A stretch of DNA of 64,000 nt, taken from NCBI GenBank assembly GCA_965112735.1, contig OZ218960.1, positions 1,736,001-1,800,000 of the forward strand. The letters are read 5' to 3'. Positions 10,067-21,278 of this stretch are shown one piece after another; the stretch's first letter is position 1, and every line of letters starts with the position of its first letter. The position numbers and the translations under genes were made by a program. Under the pieces are notes generated by a model, which was not told the DNA's origin, ran no database searches, and was given only the letters and a program-made list of their open reading frames with translations. Origin of the DNA: Phaeosaccion multiseriatum. Taxonomy: Eukaryota; Ochrophyta, other classes.

Positions 10067-11103
10067 ATGGCATCGAGGAGAGCGTCGAGAGGAGGTCCAT
10101 CCTCGCCCACCTTCGGGTCGTTCTCGCCGCGCAATATCTGGCATCACCAGTCGCACAACTACTGGAGGACAAGGGAGCAACAGAAAGCCCTCGCCCGCTT
10201 CAAGACGCCAAAGGTCTTCCTCGCCGGGGCGGCAGTGGTAGTGCTTGCGCTCCTTGCACTTGTAAACGTAGTCCTCCGGAGAGGAGGAGACGGTGCAGCA
10301 CTCAGGTACGGAACTCTCCTATTTGCCCTCCCTCTCTGTCTTGCTTGTTTTTTATTTCCCCGCCCTGAACTGATCACTGCTTCTCTGCTCCCCTTCCTGT
10401 CTCCGTTCCGTTCTCTCGGGGGGTTGATGAATGGCACAACACAACAGCAACACCGACAACGCTGAAAAGATGGAGATGATGCGGCAGCACACCCTGGCTC
10501 AATGTACCGCAGACAGCCCCATCCAGGCGTTTGCCTCCTCTACGTGCAGCAAAACGTGCTCCAAAATGAAGTCCAAACAGCCCAGGTGAGAGGGTGGGTG
10601 GGTGGGTGGGAAGGCCCAAAGCGATTGTCCGCAGCAGCTCCTCTTCATCCCTCCCTTGCTAGGGGTGAAGAATAAGAGAGAATTCTCATCCCCTCCCCTC
10701 TTCCCTCTCTTTTCCCTTTGGACCCAGACCGCTGACCCACCGCGCGTGTCTGAAGGGCTGCGAGGCAGGCATCTCAAGCTCCTGGAAGATGGGCTGCAGC
10801 CTTTACCAGCAGCAACAGCAAGAGCAGTGGCAACAAGGGAAGCAAGGGCATGGGAAGCAGGGGAAGCGAGGGCACCGAGAGGCAGACAACACTTCCGCCT
10901 CCGTTGACACTTGCACCTCACTCTCTCTGGCCTTTTGCGATGCCCACTGCAGTGAGTACGCAACTGCCTATCCAAAGCCTGCCATTTCGAATACGTGCAA
11001 GAGGTCGTGTGCAGACGTCCAGGAGAGCGGTTGCACGAAGGGGGCCCTCACCATGAGGGAGACTCTATCCCCGCCTGCTCATGGCTCCAATGATGAGCTC
11101 TGA
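10067..11103 (+). CDS. Single-pass membrane protein with four CxxxC motifs, unknown function
   Basis: Exons 10067-10305, 10448-10585 and 10728-11103 close in phase to 251 codons (250 aa). The N-terminal 46 or so residues are Ser/Arg-rich and polar. A hydrophobic segment at about residues 50-67 (VFLAGAAVVVLALLALVNVV) is followed by RR, suggesting one membrane anchor. The remainder is cysteine-rich, with four CxxxC motifs (CSKTC, CLKGC, CDAHC, CKRSC) plus single cysteines, and is interrupted by a Gln/Gly/Lys-rich loop. Paired cysteines at regular spacing suggest disulfide-linked helical hairpins, though the partner side of the membrane is not known. I do not recognise the family. It is divergent from the FAIM-PX gene. 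Confidence 0.7.
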
Positions 11104-13432
11104 CGACCTGAGCAGAGCTACGAGCAGCAGCCACGAGCAGCAGTAGTAGCAGCAGCATCAGCAGCAGCAGTGGGAGTGACTGGTGTGGTGATGGAGTGAT
11201 GGAATGATGTACATGTGGCATGACCATCCCGCAGCTCGGCCCGGCAACTCGCCCCTCTCGTGCACTGGAGAAAGTGCGTCGCCGTTGTGGTCGGATTTGG
11301 TGTTGTGCTTGTCTTCAATGGGTCCATGGGTCAATGGGTCCGTTGCTCAAACCTCTCGGCTGTCCTGTGTGGGTCTGTGAAGGGTGAAGCGGAAGTGGGA
11401 CCGACCAGGCTGTGTTTTCATCGAGACAAAGCAAGTTCCAAGGAATGGGCGGTCTCCGGTGGATACGATGCAGTCTTTGCTTTGCTTTGCTTTGTTTTGG
11501 TTTTGCTTTGCCCTCACTGATGATCATCCTCACGGCATCACTGGGCGGCTCCTCTCAGCGGGAGCCTCGATGGACACTGGCCTGGGTCTATGTACGAAAG
11601 TACCGGCAGTACAGTTCTCTCTCGGAGGTGTAGGAGTGCTTCCGCAGCAGTGGAGTGCTTCGTATCGCAGACTGTCCCTGGGCCTGATGTGTGTAGCCGA
11701 CCCCACGTTTGGCAAGTTGACAAGCAGAGGAGGGTACCGCCGCAGGAGAGGGGAGTATTCCCCGAGACTATGCTTGAGGTGGCTTCGGAAATGCCTTCAG
11801 GAATGGCCCGAGTAGCGGCCTGAGTAGCCGCCCGCTAACTTGTGACTCAACCAGGGGCGTCTTTCGAGCACAGAAAGGGGCGCAGCTGTGCTGCTCGGCA
11901 GAGGAAAGGAGGGGCTGCCGCTATCTCTCCACCCCGCGATCTCATCGTTGATCGAGTGCCTTCGTGCAACCACCACCGAAGCTCGACGATCATTCGGGGG
12001 ACTGGAGGACGACTTATTGATGAAGGCACATGGGAGCAAAAGGAGGGCATATTGGAAGCTGTGACAACCTGCGATGGTGACAGAGGAGCCCACCTTACGC
12101 TCACATGGTGACGCACTTTTGAGATGACTAAAGCCAAATATGCAATGCGACATACATACATACATACATACATATACACATGGAAACCCCTTCGAACCTT
12201 CAGCTTGAGTGCTCCCACCACGGCTTCACAGTTGTCAATAGCTCGACATGACTGGGCATAGTCTCTCACTCTCTTACCGACAGGCCGAGAGTCCGAGTGT
12301 CGTAGCGGTCGATGCCTGGGAGGGGGCCTTGACTATCACAGACCTGCCTTGCGGAGCCTCAGCCTGGCTGGAGGAGCAGCCCCTACTGGCTACTGGCGCG
12401 GGTCATAAGCTGGGAACCGGCTGGCTGGCGCCGGCCATAACCAGAAGCTTAGAAACCTGTCCGGGGCCGATCACGCGCTCACGCGCTCACTCACTCACTC
12501 ACTCATTCGTTCAGTCCTTCCCTCACCACGCACCATGCTGGCACTCACGCAGACACTCACGCACGCACTCACCCACTCACGTACGCACTCACATAAGAAC
12601 TGTACTCACACTCGATCACACGTACTCACAGTTCTGTGGGAGGCCCGTAAAGGTTGGTCTGCTAACCGCTGCTCCATAAGCTGCCGTGCTCCTCCTCAGT
12701 CGCTACATGGATGTGGGGGATGGAATGTTCGGCCCCGTGCACGCCTAGCGGCCTAGGCATATTTGGGAAAATTGCCCGGCCTAGCGAGGGCCGTAGGCCC
12801 TCGGCCCATTTTTATGCCGCCGCCTAGGCGGCCTAAGCGGGGCGGAGGCCCGCGCGGCCTAGGGCAGACGCCAGCCAACTAGTAGGCGGACGGTGGGAAA
12901 AGAGTGCAAAGAGTGTCAGTTTCATTGCATGGGATTGGAGGTGAGGAGTAGACTTCGTTCGTGTTGTCTCCGCCTCGCTGGCCCTACGAGGAGTGCAGAC
13001 CTACAGGTGTGCTGCTACCCACTGGCTGGGCGGCACCACGCACGCGCCCACGGTCACTGGGAGGCTGCCTAAAGTGAGCTCGAGAATGTTCAAGTTCGGT
13101 CCGGAGGGGTTTTCCACACCTGAAACTGAAACTGGATGGCCGACACCATCCTCACGACTTCATGTATAAAGTGAAAAGGGCATGAAGAGAACAAGAGAGT
13201 CAGGTAGTGGGTATTGTGACAATACGTAGAAGGAGGAGTGCGAGCAAGAAGAGTTGGTTGTACCAGAGGAGGGAAAGCGGCGAAGTTGAGGAGGAAACTG
13301 GACGACACGTGCCGAGAGCGAGGGGAGGAGAAGACGACGTACAGGATAGAAGAAGTGGACGAGGAGAAGCAAAGCGGGAAGGGGAAGAGGAGAGCCCGGT
13401 AAGGGTGGAAGCAGTAACGCAAGAAAGGAGCG
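11104..13432. other. Long region with no convincing gene
   Basis: Several stretches look weakly coding on one strand or the other (for example a segment starting AQSCRAIDNCEAVVGALK on the minus strand near 12190-12260), but I could not assemble a gene with consistent splice sites. The region contains CAG-rich sequence near 11118-11170, a CATA repeat near 12150-12180, CACT-type repeats near 12480-12600, and a GC-rich palindromic patch at 12739-12870. A CTGAAACTGAAACTG motif lies at 13120-13134, upstream of the ARMT1-like gene. Confidence 0.5.
12739..12870. repeat. GC-rich palindromic patch built on GGCCTAGG
   Basis: About 130 bp contain repeated GGCCTAG-like words, a perfect 14-bp palindrome GCCGCCTAGGCGGC, and an inverted repeat GAGGGCC-gta-GGCCCTC. 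Composition differs sharply from its surroundings. Origin unknown; a decayed mobile element or a structured regulatory patch are both possible. Confidence 0.6.
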
Positions 13433-16400
13433 ATGGTACCGAGAGCCACACCTTTTCTCCTCCTTTCGCTGCTCTACTCCTTCCCTCCGGTCAAAGCTTT
13501 CATACCTTCAGGTAGCGGAACTGCTCTGAGCAGGGTTGGAAAAGGCTACAGACAGGATCGAAGTAGTACCTCTTGGGACGAGAGGAAAAGTGGACACAGC
13601 AGCAGCACCACCACCACCACCAACAGCAGGAGGAGGGGAAGGACAGAGACGAGGATGCAGTCATCAAGAGGAGGGTCGTCATCGAATGCTGGTGGGGAGA
13701 GCGGCTTGATGACCGAGCAACGACCCAATCCTGCTGCTGATCCTACTGCTACTGGTGGTGGTGGTGGTGCTGCTGCTGCTCCGGAGGTGGGGAGTGGGAG
13801 CGCTAGCGAAGCTCTGCGCGAGAGACAGCTCTTGCCCAGCGCTCCTTTACCCCCCATCATCCTCAGCAACAAGCCGGGTACCTGGGCCTATGACACCATG
13901 TCTAGACGCGTCCGAGAGAACATCCTCATGCGTGTGTACGATGAAGTGGACTGGGACGAGCTGCCCGAGGAGGAAGCGGCGGCGGCGAGGGAGGGGCTTG
14001 ATGCGTTGGTCAAGGACTTGACCACGCCTAAGAAGTCCAAGGTGGGGAGAGGAGAGCTCTTCATAAAGAGAAGGAGGAGGGGGAGGAGGAGGAGGAGGAG
14101 GAGGAGGAGGGAGGGAGGGGGGGGGGGGAGGGGGGGGTTGTAGTGCTAGAGCATCATTCCCCATACCCCATATTCTCCTCCTTACCCCCTCATCTCCTCC
14201 TCCTCCTACTACTACTACTACTACTCCCCCCCCCCCTCTCTCCCCCACAGATCAGACCCATTGGAGAGGACGGGGGGCCGGAGGTGCATGAGTGGAACAC
14301 CCTGATGCACCCCTTTATGGGGAAGAACTGGCTGGACACCCCCTGGCTCTATTCGGAGTTTTATGTGTATCGGAGGCTCATGGAAGGGATGGGGTACTTC
14401 AAAACGGGTGAGTGAGTGAGTGAGTTGGTGGTACAGAGCGGGGGAGGGAGGGAGGGAGGGAGAAAGGGATGCAGGGAGAAAGGGGGGGGAAGGAGGCGGA
14501 TAGATAGATAAGAGGAGGGTGGGAAAGAGTGAAGGGATGGATACATGGAAGAGAGGGAGAGTGAAGTAAAGAAGGGTCTACATTTGAGGCTGTGAGTGAG
14601 TGAGGGGATGGATGGATAGAAGGGAGGAGGGGGGAGTGAAACTAATGAAGGTGGTATAGACAGATGGGCAGAGTGAGGGGATGGAACGGATAGAAGAGAG
14701 ACGGAGGGGGTTGAAGAAGGAGAGACTAGAGGCGTGTACCATGTCCCTAATCTCTCCGTCCCTCTCTCTCCCCCTCTCCCTCCCTCCCTCCCTCCCTCTC
14801 TCTCTCTCCCCCCCTCCCTCCCTCCGTCCGTCCCTACTCTCTCCGTCCCTCTCTCTCCCCCTCCCCCTCCCCCTCCCTCCCTCTCTCCCTCTCTCTCTCC
14901 CCCCCTCCCTCCCTCCCTCCCTCCCGTCTCCCCTCCCTACACCCTTTCCCTCCCATCCCCCCCCCCCCAGGGCTGGACCCGTTCGCTAAGCAGAAGCTCC
15001 TGGGCGTGACCTCTGCTCTGGAGAGCATGGAGGCTCTGTCGAAGCGCCTCCTTCATTCCCATTCGCTGAGCGTTGAAGCAGGCCTGAAGCTGTATCTGAG
15101 GTGTGTTCACATTGGAAGGAGGGAGAAATGACACCTACACACACACACACGCTCACACAGCACGCACATGCACACACATATACACATAAACACACACGCA
15201 CATCTACACACGCACGCGCATACGCACCAGCGTACACACACGCACACACACGGGCGCACGCGATGCCTCTGTAGTTGGGGAGACCGCCGGTGGGGCAGTG
15301 CAGATAGCAGAGGGGCCGGTGGGGTAGTGCAGATAGCAGACATGTCTCGTTCTGTTTGTTGATGCTTCGGTTTTCGACATTCTCGCGCCCGTCCTTCTAC
15401 ACTCTGATCCCTCCCTCCTCTTCCTCCCTCTCTCCCACCCACCCACTCCACCCACCCGACCAACCAACCAACCACCGAACTCAGCACGGCCTTGTGGGGC
15501 AACCGGATGGACCTGTCTCTCTGGCCTGTGAGTACGACCCCCGAGGAGGACGGGGACATCGCAAATGGCGACAACGACTCTGTGGATGTGAATAACAACG
15601 CGCGCAGCTCCGACGTGTTCGCCAATGTGCTGCAGGGGGGGGACGACGAACTGCTCTGTGACGACTCCGGGAAGGTGGTGCAGGCACTCATGACCAGGAG
15701 AGCTGCAGGTACCTTTTCCGTACCTTACCTTGCCCGTTTCCATTCTCTCCCCCCCCCCCCCCGCCCCTCTCTCTACCTACCTATCTCCGTACCTAACCTA
15801 CCTTTCTCCCTACCTGCCAACCTTTACCTGCCTTCCCTCCTACCCACCTACTCACCTACCCACCTACTCACCTACCTACCTACCTACCTACCTACCCACC
15901 TACCTACCTACCTACCTACCTACCTACATGCCGAGCTTTACATACCTATCCCCCTCCGTATCTACTCACCACCACCCACCTACCTACTTCCCTAACCCTA
16001 ACCCTTTCCACCTGGTCCTTACCGTGTCACACTATGCCGTTCTTTGGATCTCTTCACAAACGACCTCCCCCCCAACCCCCCCCTCCCTCCCTCCCTCCCT
16101 CCCTCGCTCCCTCCCTCCCTCCCTCCTTTCCACCCTCCCTCCCTCCCTCACTCCCTCCCTCCTTCCCTCCCTCCGTCCCTCCCTCACTCCCTCCCTCCGT
16201 CCCTCCCTCACTCCCTCCCTCCCTTCCCTCCTCCCTCCCTCCCTCCCCTTCCTTCCTTCCCTCCCTCCCTCCCTCCTCCTCCTCCCTCCTCCTCCTCCTC
16301 CTCCCCCCACCACCCATGTGCAGCCGAGGCACGCGCAGTTGCCGCCGCCGCTTCGTGTGGTATCCTCGCCACGGCCATCGCTGGGGCAGGGCCAGGACCG

Positions 16401-16762
16401 TCCCGAGTGGACATTGTTGTCGACAACGCTGGATTCGAACTGTTCTGCGACTTGTGCCTTGCGGATTATCTCGTGGAGAGCAGGACGGTGGACAGCGTTG
16501 TGCTGCAGCTTAAGGGACACCCCACCTTCGTGAGTGTGTGGGTTGTTGTTGTTGTTGTTGTTGTTGTTGTTATTGTTGTGGTGGTGATGGTGGTTGTTGT
16601 TGTTGTTGTTGTTGTTGTTGTTGCTGTTGTTGTTGGTGGTGGTGGTGTTAGTGTTGTTGTTGGTAGCGGTGGTGGTGGTGGTGGTGGTGGTGGTGGTGTT
16701 GTTATTGTTGTTGGTGGTGGTGTTGTTGTTGTTGTTTGTGGTGGTGGTGGTGGTGGTGGTGG

Positions 16763-16794
<32 letters not shown>

Positions 16795-18495
16795 GGTGGC
16801 GTTGTTGTTGTTGTTGTTGTTGTTGGAGAGTGAAGAGGGAGGCAGGTGGAGTGTGGTGCGTGCAAGAAATGGAGAGCTTGTGGGCAAGAGACACAAAGGG
16901 AGGGAGGCAGAGACAGAGAAAGATGATCTGGTCGCTCATTTTTCGGTTGACCTAGTGCGACTGAGATTGAAGCCGGAAGACCAACGTGCCGTCCTCCCCC
17001 CTTCTGCCCCTCTGCTGCTGCCAAAACTGCTGCTGCCCATGCGACTACTGCTGCCCACTTGACTTTTGCTTACTGTTGCGGCTCCAATTAACTGCTTCTG
17101 TCCACTATGACGGGTGCTGCTGATGCTTTTACTGCTCCCTCCGGTCACAGGTGAGCGACGCTACGAAGAAGGACTTGAACAAGATGGTGGACCTCCTGGC
17201 GGGGCTGGACACAGCGGAATTCCCCTCAGCAGCGGCCATTGGCAAGCGGTGGAGGCAGAGGATCACAGAAGGGCAGGTGGGTGGGGGGCATGGACGGGGG
17301 GAGGAGGGTGGGTGAGGGGTGTAGGGGAGGGAGGGAGGGGAGGGAGGGACCGAGGGAGAGACGGAGGAAGGAAGAAAGGGAGGGAGGGATGGAGGGAGGG
17401 AGGGAGGGAGGGGAGGAGAGGAGGGAGGAAGGAGGGAGGGGAGAGAGGAAGGGGGGAGGAAGGGGGGAGAGGAGGGAGGAAGGAGGGAGGGGAGAGAGGA
17501 GGAAGGAGGGAGGGGAGAGAGGAAGGAAGGAGGGAGAGGAGGAGAGGAGGGGGGAAGGTGGGAGGGGAGAGGAAGGAAGGAGGGAGGGAGGGGGGAAAGA
17601 GTAGTAGAGGTGTACGGCCCCTGTGCTGGCCAAGTGTCTGTCTGACACGCCGAGCCTGGTACATGCGCATTGCCCATCCGCCCCCCCCTCCCTCCCCCTG
17701 CTGCCGACCTGTGCCCAACAACACCGACCAACCAACGAACGGACAAACCAACCACCCCACCAACCACCAACCAATCAACCACCCACCCAACCAACCAACC
17801 AACCAACCAACCAACCAACCATGCAACCAACGCCCCAAACACGACCACGTAACCAACCCATCCACTCACTCACCGACGCACTCACCCAACCACCAACCCC
17901 ACCAACCGACCAACCAACCAACCAACCGAAACAACCCAAACAACCCAAACCAGTGGGTACTCAAAGCGGACTACTTCTGGGCTCAGCCCTCTCCCTTCTG
18001 GGAGCTTCCCTCCCACATCTACACCCAGCTCCAACAAGAGTCCTTCATGACCATCGTCAAGGGCGATGCCAACTACCGGCGGACCCTAGGGGATCGGTTG
18101 TGGGACTACACCTTACCCTTTGACGAAGTAGCGGGTTACTTCCCCACCCGTTTGGTGGCGTTGAGGACACTCAAAGCCGAGTTGGGGTGTGGTGAGTGAA
18201 GGGGAGGGGGAGGAGGAGGGAGAGGATGAAGAGGAGGGGGGAGGGGGAGGAGGAGGGAAGGGGGAAGAGAGGAGGACTCAGGGTTTGCCTACTTATTTTC
18301 TCCTCGTTTCCCCCGGCCCTTGTGTGCGTGTACACCGCACACACCACAAACTCCTCTCCTCTCCACAGGAATGGACAAGGATCGAGTACATGCCGCCGCT
18401 GCTTCCGATGACACGTGGATGACTGATGGTGAGGTGTCTCAGCCGCAGCTTGTTTGTCTCGTTCTCTCGAGGAGCCCTCTCCCTATTTCTCTCCT

Positions 18496-18546
<51 letters not shown>

Positions 18547-18589
18547 CTCTCTTGTCGCTGTGTCTCCTCTCCTCTCCTCCCTCTCTCTC

Positions 18590-18632
<43 letters not shown>

Positions 18633-18973
18633 TATGCCCGTATGCCCCTCTCTCTCTTGTCTCTCCTCTTTCTCTCCCCCCCTGTGTCTTGACCTACTGT
18701 GGTACCAAGGATCGTAAGAGACAAGTGAGAATTGTTATTTCAAACGGACACTACTCATCTTGACATCACTTTCTCATCCCCCCCTTGCCCCTTCCCCTCT
18801 TCCCTTTCGTTCCTCTCTCGCCCTCCTCCCTTCCCCCCTCTCTCGCTTCTCTCTCGCCCCCTCTCTCTCCTCTCCCTCGTCCCTCTCTGGTTGCAGGCAA
18901 GTGGGGCGTGATTCAGTACGTCGACCCCTTCACAGAGCGTACCGCCTCCGACGGTGCAAGTGCCGAGACATGA
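13433..18973 (+). CDS. ARMT1-like DUF89 metal-dependent phosphatase, likely plastid-targeted, nine exons
   Basis: Exons are 13433-14041, 14251-14407, 14971-15100, 15485-15708, 16324-16529, 17151-17276, 17954-18191, 18369-18428 and 18897-18973. Phases close to 609 codons (608 aa). The family (human ARMT1/C6orf211, yeast YMR027W) comprises damage-control phosphatases acting on sugar phosphates; a carboxyl methyltransferase activity has also been reported. Signatures are LYSEFYVYRRL, ALWGNRMDLSLWP, the metal-site motif VVDNAGFE (Asp407, Asn408), FVSDATKKD (Asp445), KGDANYR (about 520-526), LWDYTLPF and LRTLKAELG. The N-terminus has a signal peptide (FLLLSLLYSFPPVKA) followed by FIPSGSG and a Ser/Thr/Arg-rich stretch. 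This is the signal-peptide, Phe+1 and transit-peptide layout of heterokont plastid proteins. The exon 1 donor is inferred. Introns carry large microsatellites. Confidence 0.9.
14408..14970 (+). repeat. ARMT1-like intron 2: GGGA-rich 5' part, TCCC-rich 3' part
   Basis: The intron begins with GAGT and GGGAGGGAGGG repeats and ends with CTCCCTCCCTCC repeats leading into a C-rich acceptor. The two arms are complementary over many repeats. Confidence 0.75.
15760..16318 (+). repeat. Pyrimidine-rich microsatellites in ARMT1-like intron 4
   Basis: CTAC repeats (about 15770-15930) are followed by long CCCT repeats (about 16077-16290) running to the acceptor at 16323. Reverse-strand ORFs here are artefacts. 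Confidence 0.85.
16540..16826 (+). repeat. (GTT)n/(GGT)n array in ARMT1-like intron 5
   Basis: Almost 290 bp of GTT and GGT triplets lie between exons 5 and 6. The opposite strand reads as Asn/Thr/Gln runs in long ORFs that are not genes. Confidence 0.9.
17300..17940 (+). repeat. GGGA/GGAA array and CAAC array in ARMT1-like intron 6
   Basis: The first half (to about 17600) is purine-rich GGGA/GGAA repeats. After about 17720 the intron is CCAA/CAAC repeats up to the acceptor at 17953. Confidence 0.85.
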
Positions 18974-19493
18974 GATTCAGTTTCACAGCGCAAGTTTCAG
19001 TGCCAGTTTCAGTCAGACCCTGAGGGCGTAGTCTGTGTGAGTCGGTAACGCACACGCTCGTGCGCTCTGGCATTCTCTGGCACGGGTGCGTGCGTGCGTG
19101 CGTGCGTGTGTGCGTGTGGCGCGTGCGTGCCGCTGCATCGAAGAGTACGGTGTATGTGACTATGTGTTTTTATTGTCGACCGACCGTGGGAGAAGGTCCA
19201 AGCGCCCAACGGAGCAGCCGAACGACGTACCGCGAGTAGCATAAGACGAGAGAGGGACGAGAGGGAGAGGCGCGAGAAAGAAGGGAAGGAAATAAAGAAA
19301 AAAGGGAGGAAGGGAGGAAGGGCAGCACAAGACGAAGGAGAGGCGCAAAAATGGAAAGGAAGGGAGGGAGGGAGTCAGTCCCTCTCGAGCGAAGGAAGGA
19401 GGGGACGCAGGCGTGGCATGTATCGAAAGTGACGTCCCGGCGGGGGGAGGGGGTTGCGCCAGAACCGTGTGTTCTGTGCGTCTATCAGATGAT

Positions 19494-19588
19494 GTGATCA
19501 ATCCAGTGTCTCTTTAGAGTAGGTAGTACGCAGAGGAGAGAAGTGATCAATCCAGTGTCTCTTTAGAGTAGGTAGTAGGCAGAGGAGA
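19494..19588. repeat. 46-bp direct duplication
   Basis: Copies at 19494-19539 and 19543-19588 are identical except for one base (TACGC versus TAGGC). Confidence 0.9.
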
Positions 19589-19697
19589 TGTGCTGAGCAC
19601 ACACCACATGGCAGTAAGTGGTGTTGATACTGCTGTAGTCGAGCCATAGCCAAAATGACGAAAAAATAGAGAACAGCTTTCGAGTGTAATTGTTTCT

Positions 19698-19703
19698 TTT
19701 ATT
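19698..19703 (-). promoter_or_regulatory. Candidate poly(A) signal of alpha-tubulin 1
   Basis: TTTATT on the plus strand reads AATAAA on the gene strand, about 215 bp after the stop codon. The other alpha-tubulin copy has AATAAA at the corresponding place. Confidence 0.5.
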
Positions 19704-19916
19704 GATTGTTACATTTCTAACAGGAGAGGAGAAGCGTCGAGTGAACGAACACTCACACTCTCTTCAAAGCAAAGAAAAACACACACACACATCGATATAC
19801 ACAAGAGAGGGAGGCGCAATACGACAAAACAATGAGAGAGGAGCACCAGGGGTGCACCAATCAATCACTGCCGCCGCCGCAGCTCACGTCTCAAGGCGGG
19901 AGGAAGGAGAGCAAGT

Positions 19917-21278
19917 TTAGTACTCCTCGCCGAAGTCCTCCTCCTCTCCCTCTCCCTCGGCGGTCTCGGCGCCCACCTCCTCGTAATCCTTCTCGAGGGC
20001 GGCAAGATCCTCTCGGGCCTCGGAGAACTCTCCCTCCTCCATGCCCTCACCGACGTACCAGTGCACGAAGGCTCGCTTGGCGTACATGAGGTCGAACTTG
20101 TGGTCGATGCGGGACAGAGCCTCGGCGATGGCCGTGGTGTTGGCAACCATGCACACGGCGCGCTGCACGCGGGCAAGGTCTCCTCCGGGCACCACGGTGG
20201 GGGGCTGGTAGTTGATGCCGCACTTGAAGCCGGTGGGGCACCAGTCGACGAACTGGATGGTGCGCTTGGTCTTGATGGTGGCCACGGCGGCGTTGACGTC
20301 CTTGGGCACCACGTCTCCGCGGTACATGAGGCAGCAAGCCATGTACTTTCCGTGGCGGGGGTCGCACTTGGTCATCATGCCGGCCGGCTCGAACACGCTG
20401 TTGGTGATCTCGGCCACGGACAGCTGCTCGTGGTAGGCCTTCTCAGCGGAGATGATGGGCGCGTACGAGGTAAGCATGAAGTGGATGCGCGGGTAGGGCA
20501 CCAGGTTGGTCTGGAACTCGGTGACGTCCACGTTGAGGGCGCCGTCGAATCGAAGGGAAGCGGTCAGGGAGGAGATGACCTGTGCGATGAGGCGGTTCAG
20601 GTTGGTGTAGGTGGGGCGCTCAATGTCCAGGTTGCGGCGGCACACGTCGTAGAGGGCCTCGTTGTCCATGCAGAAGGTGCAGTCCGTGTGCTCCAGCAGG
20701 GCGTGGGTGGACAGCACCGAGTTGTAGGGCTCCACCACCGCGGTGGCCACCTGCGGGGCGGGCGACACGGCGAAGGACAGCTTGGACTTGCGCCCGTAGT
20801 CCACCGAGAGGCGCTCCAAAAGCAGAGAGCCCAGGCCGGACCCAGTTCCTCCGCCCGTGGCGTGGAACACGAGGAAGCCCTGCAGCCCGGTGCAGTTGTC
20901 CGCCAGCTTGCGGATGCGGTCCAGCACCAGGTCCACAATCTCCTTGCCGATGGTGTAGTGGCCACGCGCGTAGTTGTTGGCGGCGTCCTCCTTGCCCGAG
21001 ATGATCTGCTCGGGGTGGTACAGCTGGCGGTAGGTGCCCGTCCTCACCTCGTCGCACACTGTGGGCTCCAGGTCCACGTGCACGGCGCGGGGCACGTGCT
21101 TGCCGGCGCCCGTCTCCGAGAAGAAGGTGTTGAAGGCGTCATCGCCCCCGCCGATGGTCTTGTCGGAGGGCATCTGCCCGTCGGGCTGGATGCCGTGTTC
21201 CAGGCAGTAGAGCTCCCAGCAGGCATTTCCGGTCTGGATGCCCGCCTGGCCAATGTGGATGGAGATGCACTCACGCAT
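19917..21278 (-). CDS. Alpha-tubulin, copy 1, intronless
   Basis: This 453-aa protein forms the alpha/beta heterodimer of microtubules. Hallmarks are the [13 protein letters not shown] start, Lys40 in [10 protein letters not shown] (the acetylation site used in stable axonemal microtubules), the GTP-binding glycine loop GGGTGSG near residue 143, and an acidic tail ending EEY, the substrate of detyrosination. It has no introns, unlike most genes here. It is head to head with beta-tubulin across 569 bp. Its protein is identical to the copy at 28454-29815. Comparing the frames I found only one nucleotide difference in the coding region, a silent GAT/GAC in the codon after GGGD. Confidence 0.97.
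   Translation of the reverse strand: MRECISIHIGQAGIQTGNACWELYCLEHGIQPDGQMPSDKTIGGGDDAFNTFFSETGAGKHVPRAVHVDLEPTVCDEVRTGTYRQLYHPEQIISGKEDAANNYARGHYTIGKEIVDLVLDRIRKLADNCTGLQGFLVFHATGGGTGSGLGSLLLERLSVDYGRKSKLSFAVSPAPQVATAVVEPYNSVLSTHALLEHTDCTFCMDNEALYDVCRRNLDIERPTYTNLNRLIAQVISSLTASLRFDGALNVDVTEFQTNLVPYPRIHFMLTSYAPIISAEKAYHEQLSVAEITNSVFEPAGMMTKCDPRHGKYMACCLMYRGDVVPKDVNAAVATIKTKRTIQFVDWCPTGFKCGINYQPPTVVPGGDLARVQRAVCMVANTTAIAEALSRIDHKFDLMYAKRAFVHWYVGEGMEEGEFSEAREDLAALEKDYEEVGAETAEGEGEEEDFGEEY

Larger units (their letters stand above)
18974..19916. other. Convergent 3' spacer ARMT1-like / alpha-tubulin
   Basis: This holds the 3' ends of two convergent genes. Directly after the ARMT1-like stop are three CAGTTTCA/AGTTTCAG-type motifs within about 45 bp. 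GCGT repeats lie near 19090-19120, and a 46-bp direct duplication lies at 19494-19588. No gene is visible. Confidence 0.55.

Noticed and set aside
16032-17024. 330-codon minus-strand ORF rich in Asn and Thr
   Set aside because: It is the reverse of GTT/GGT and CCCT microsatellites inside ARMT1-like introns.
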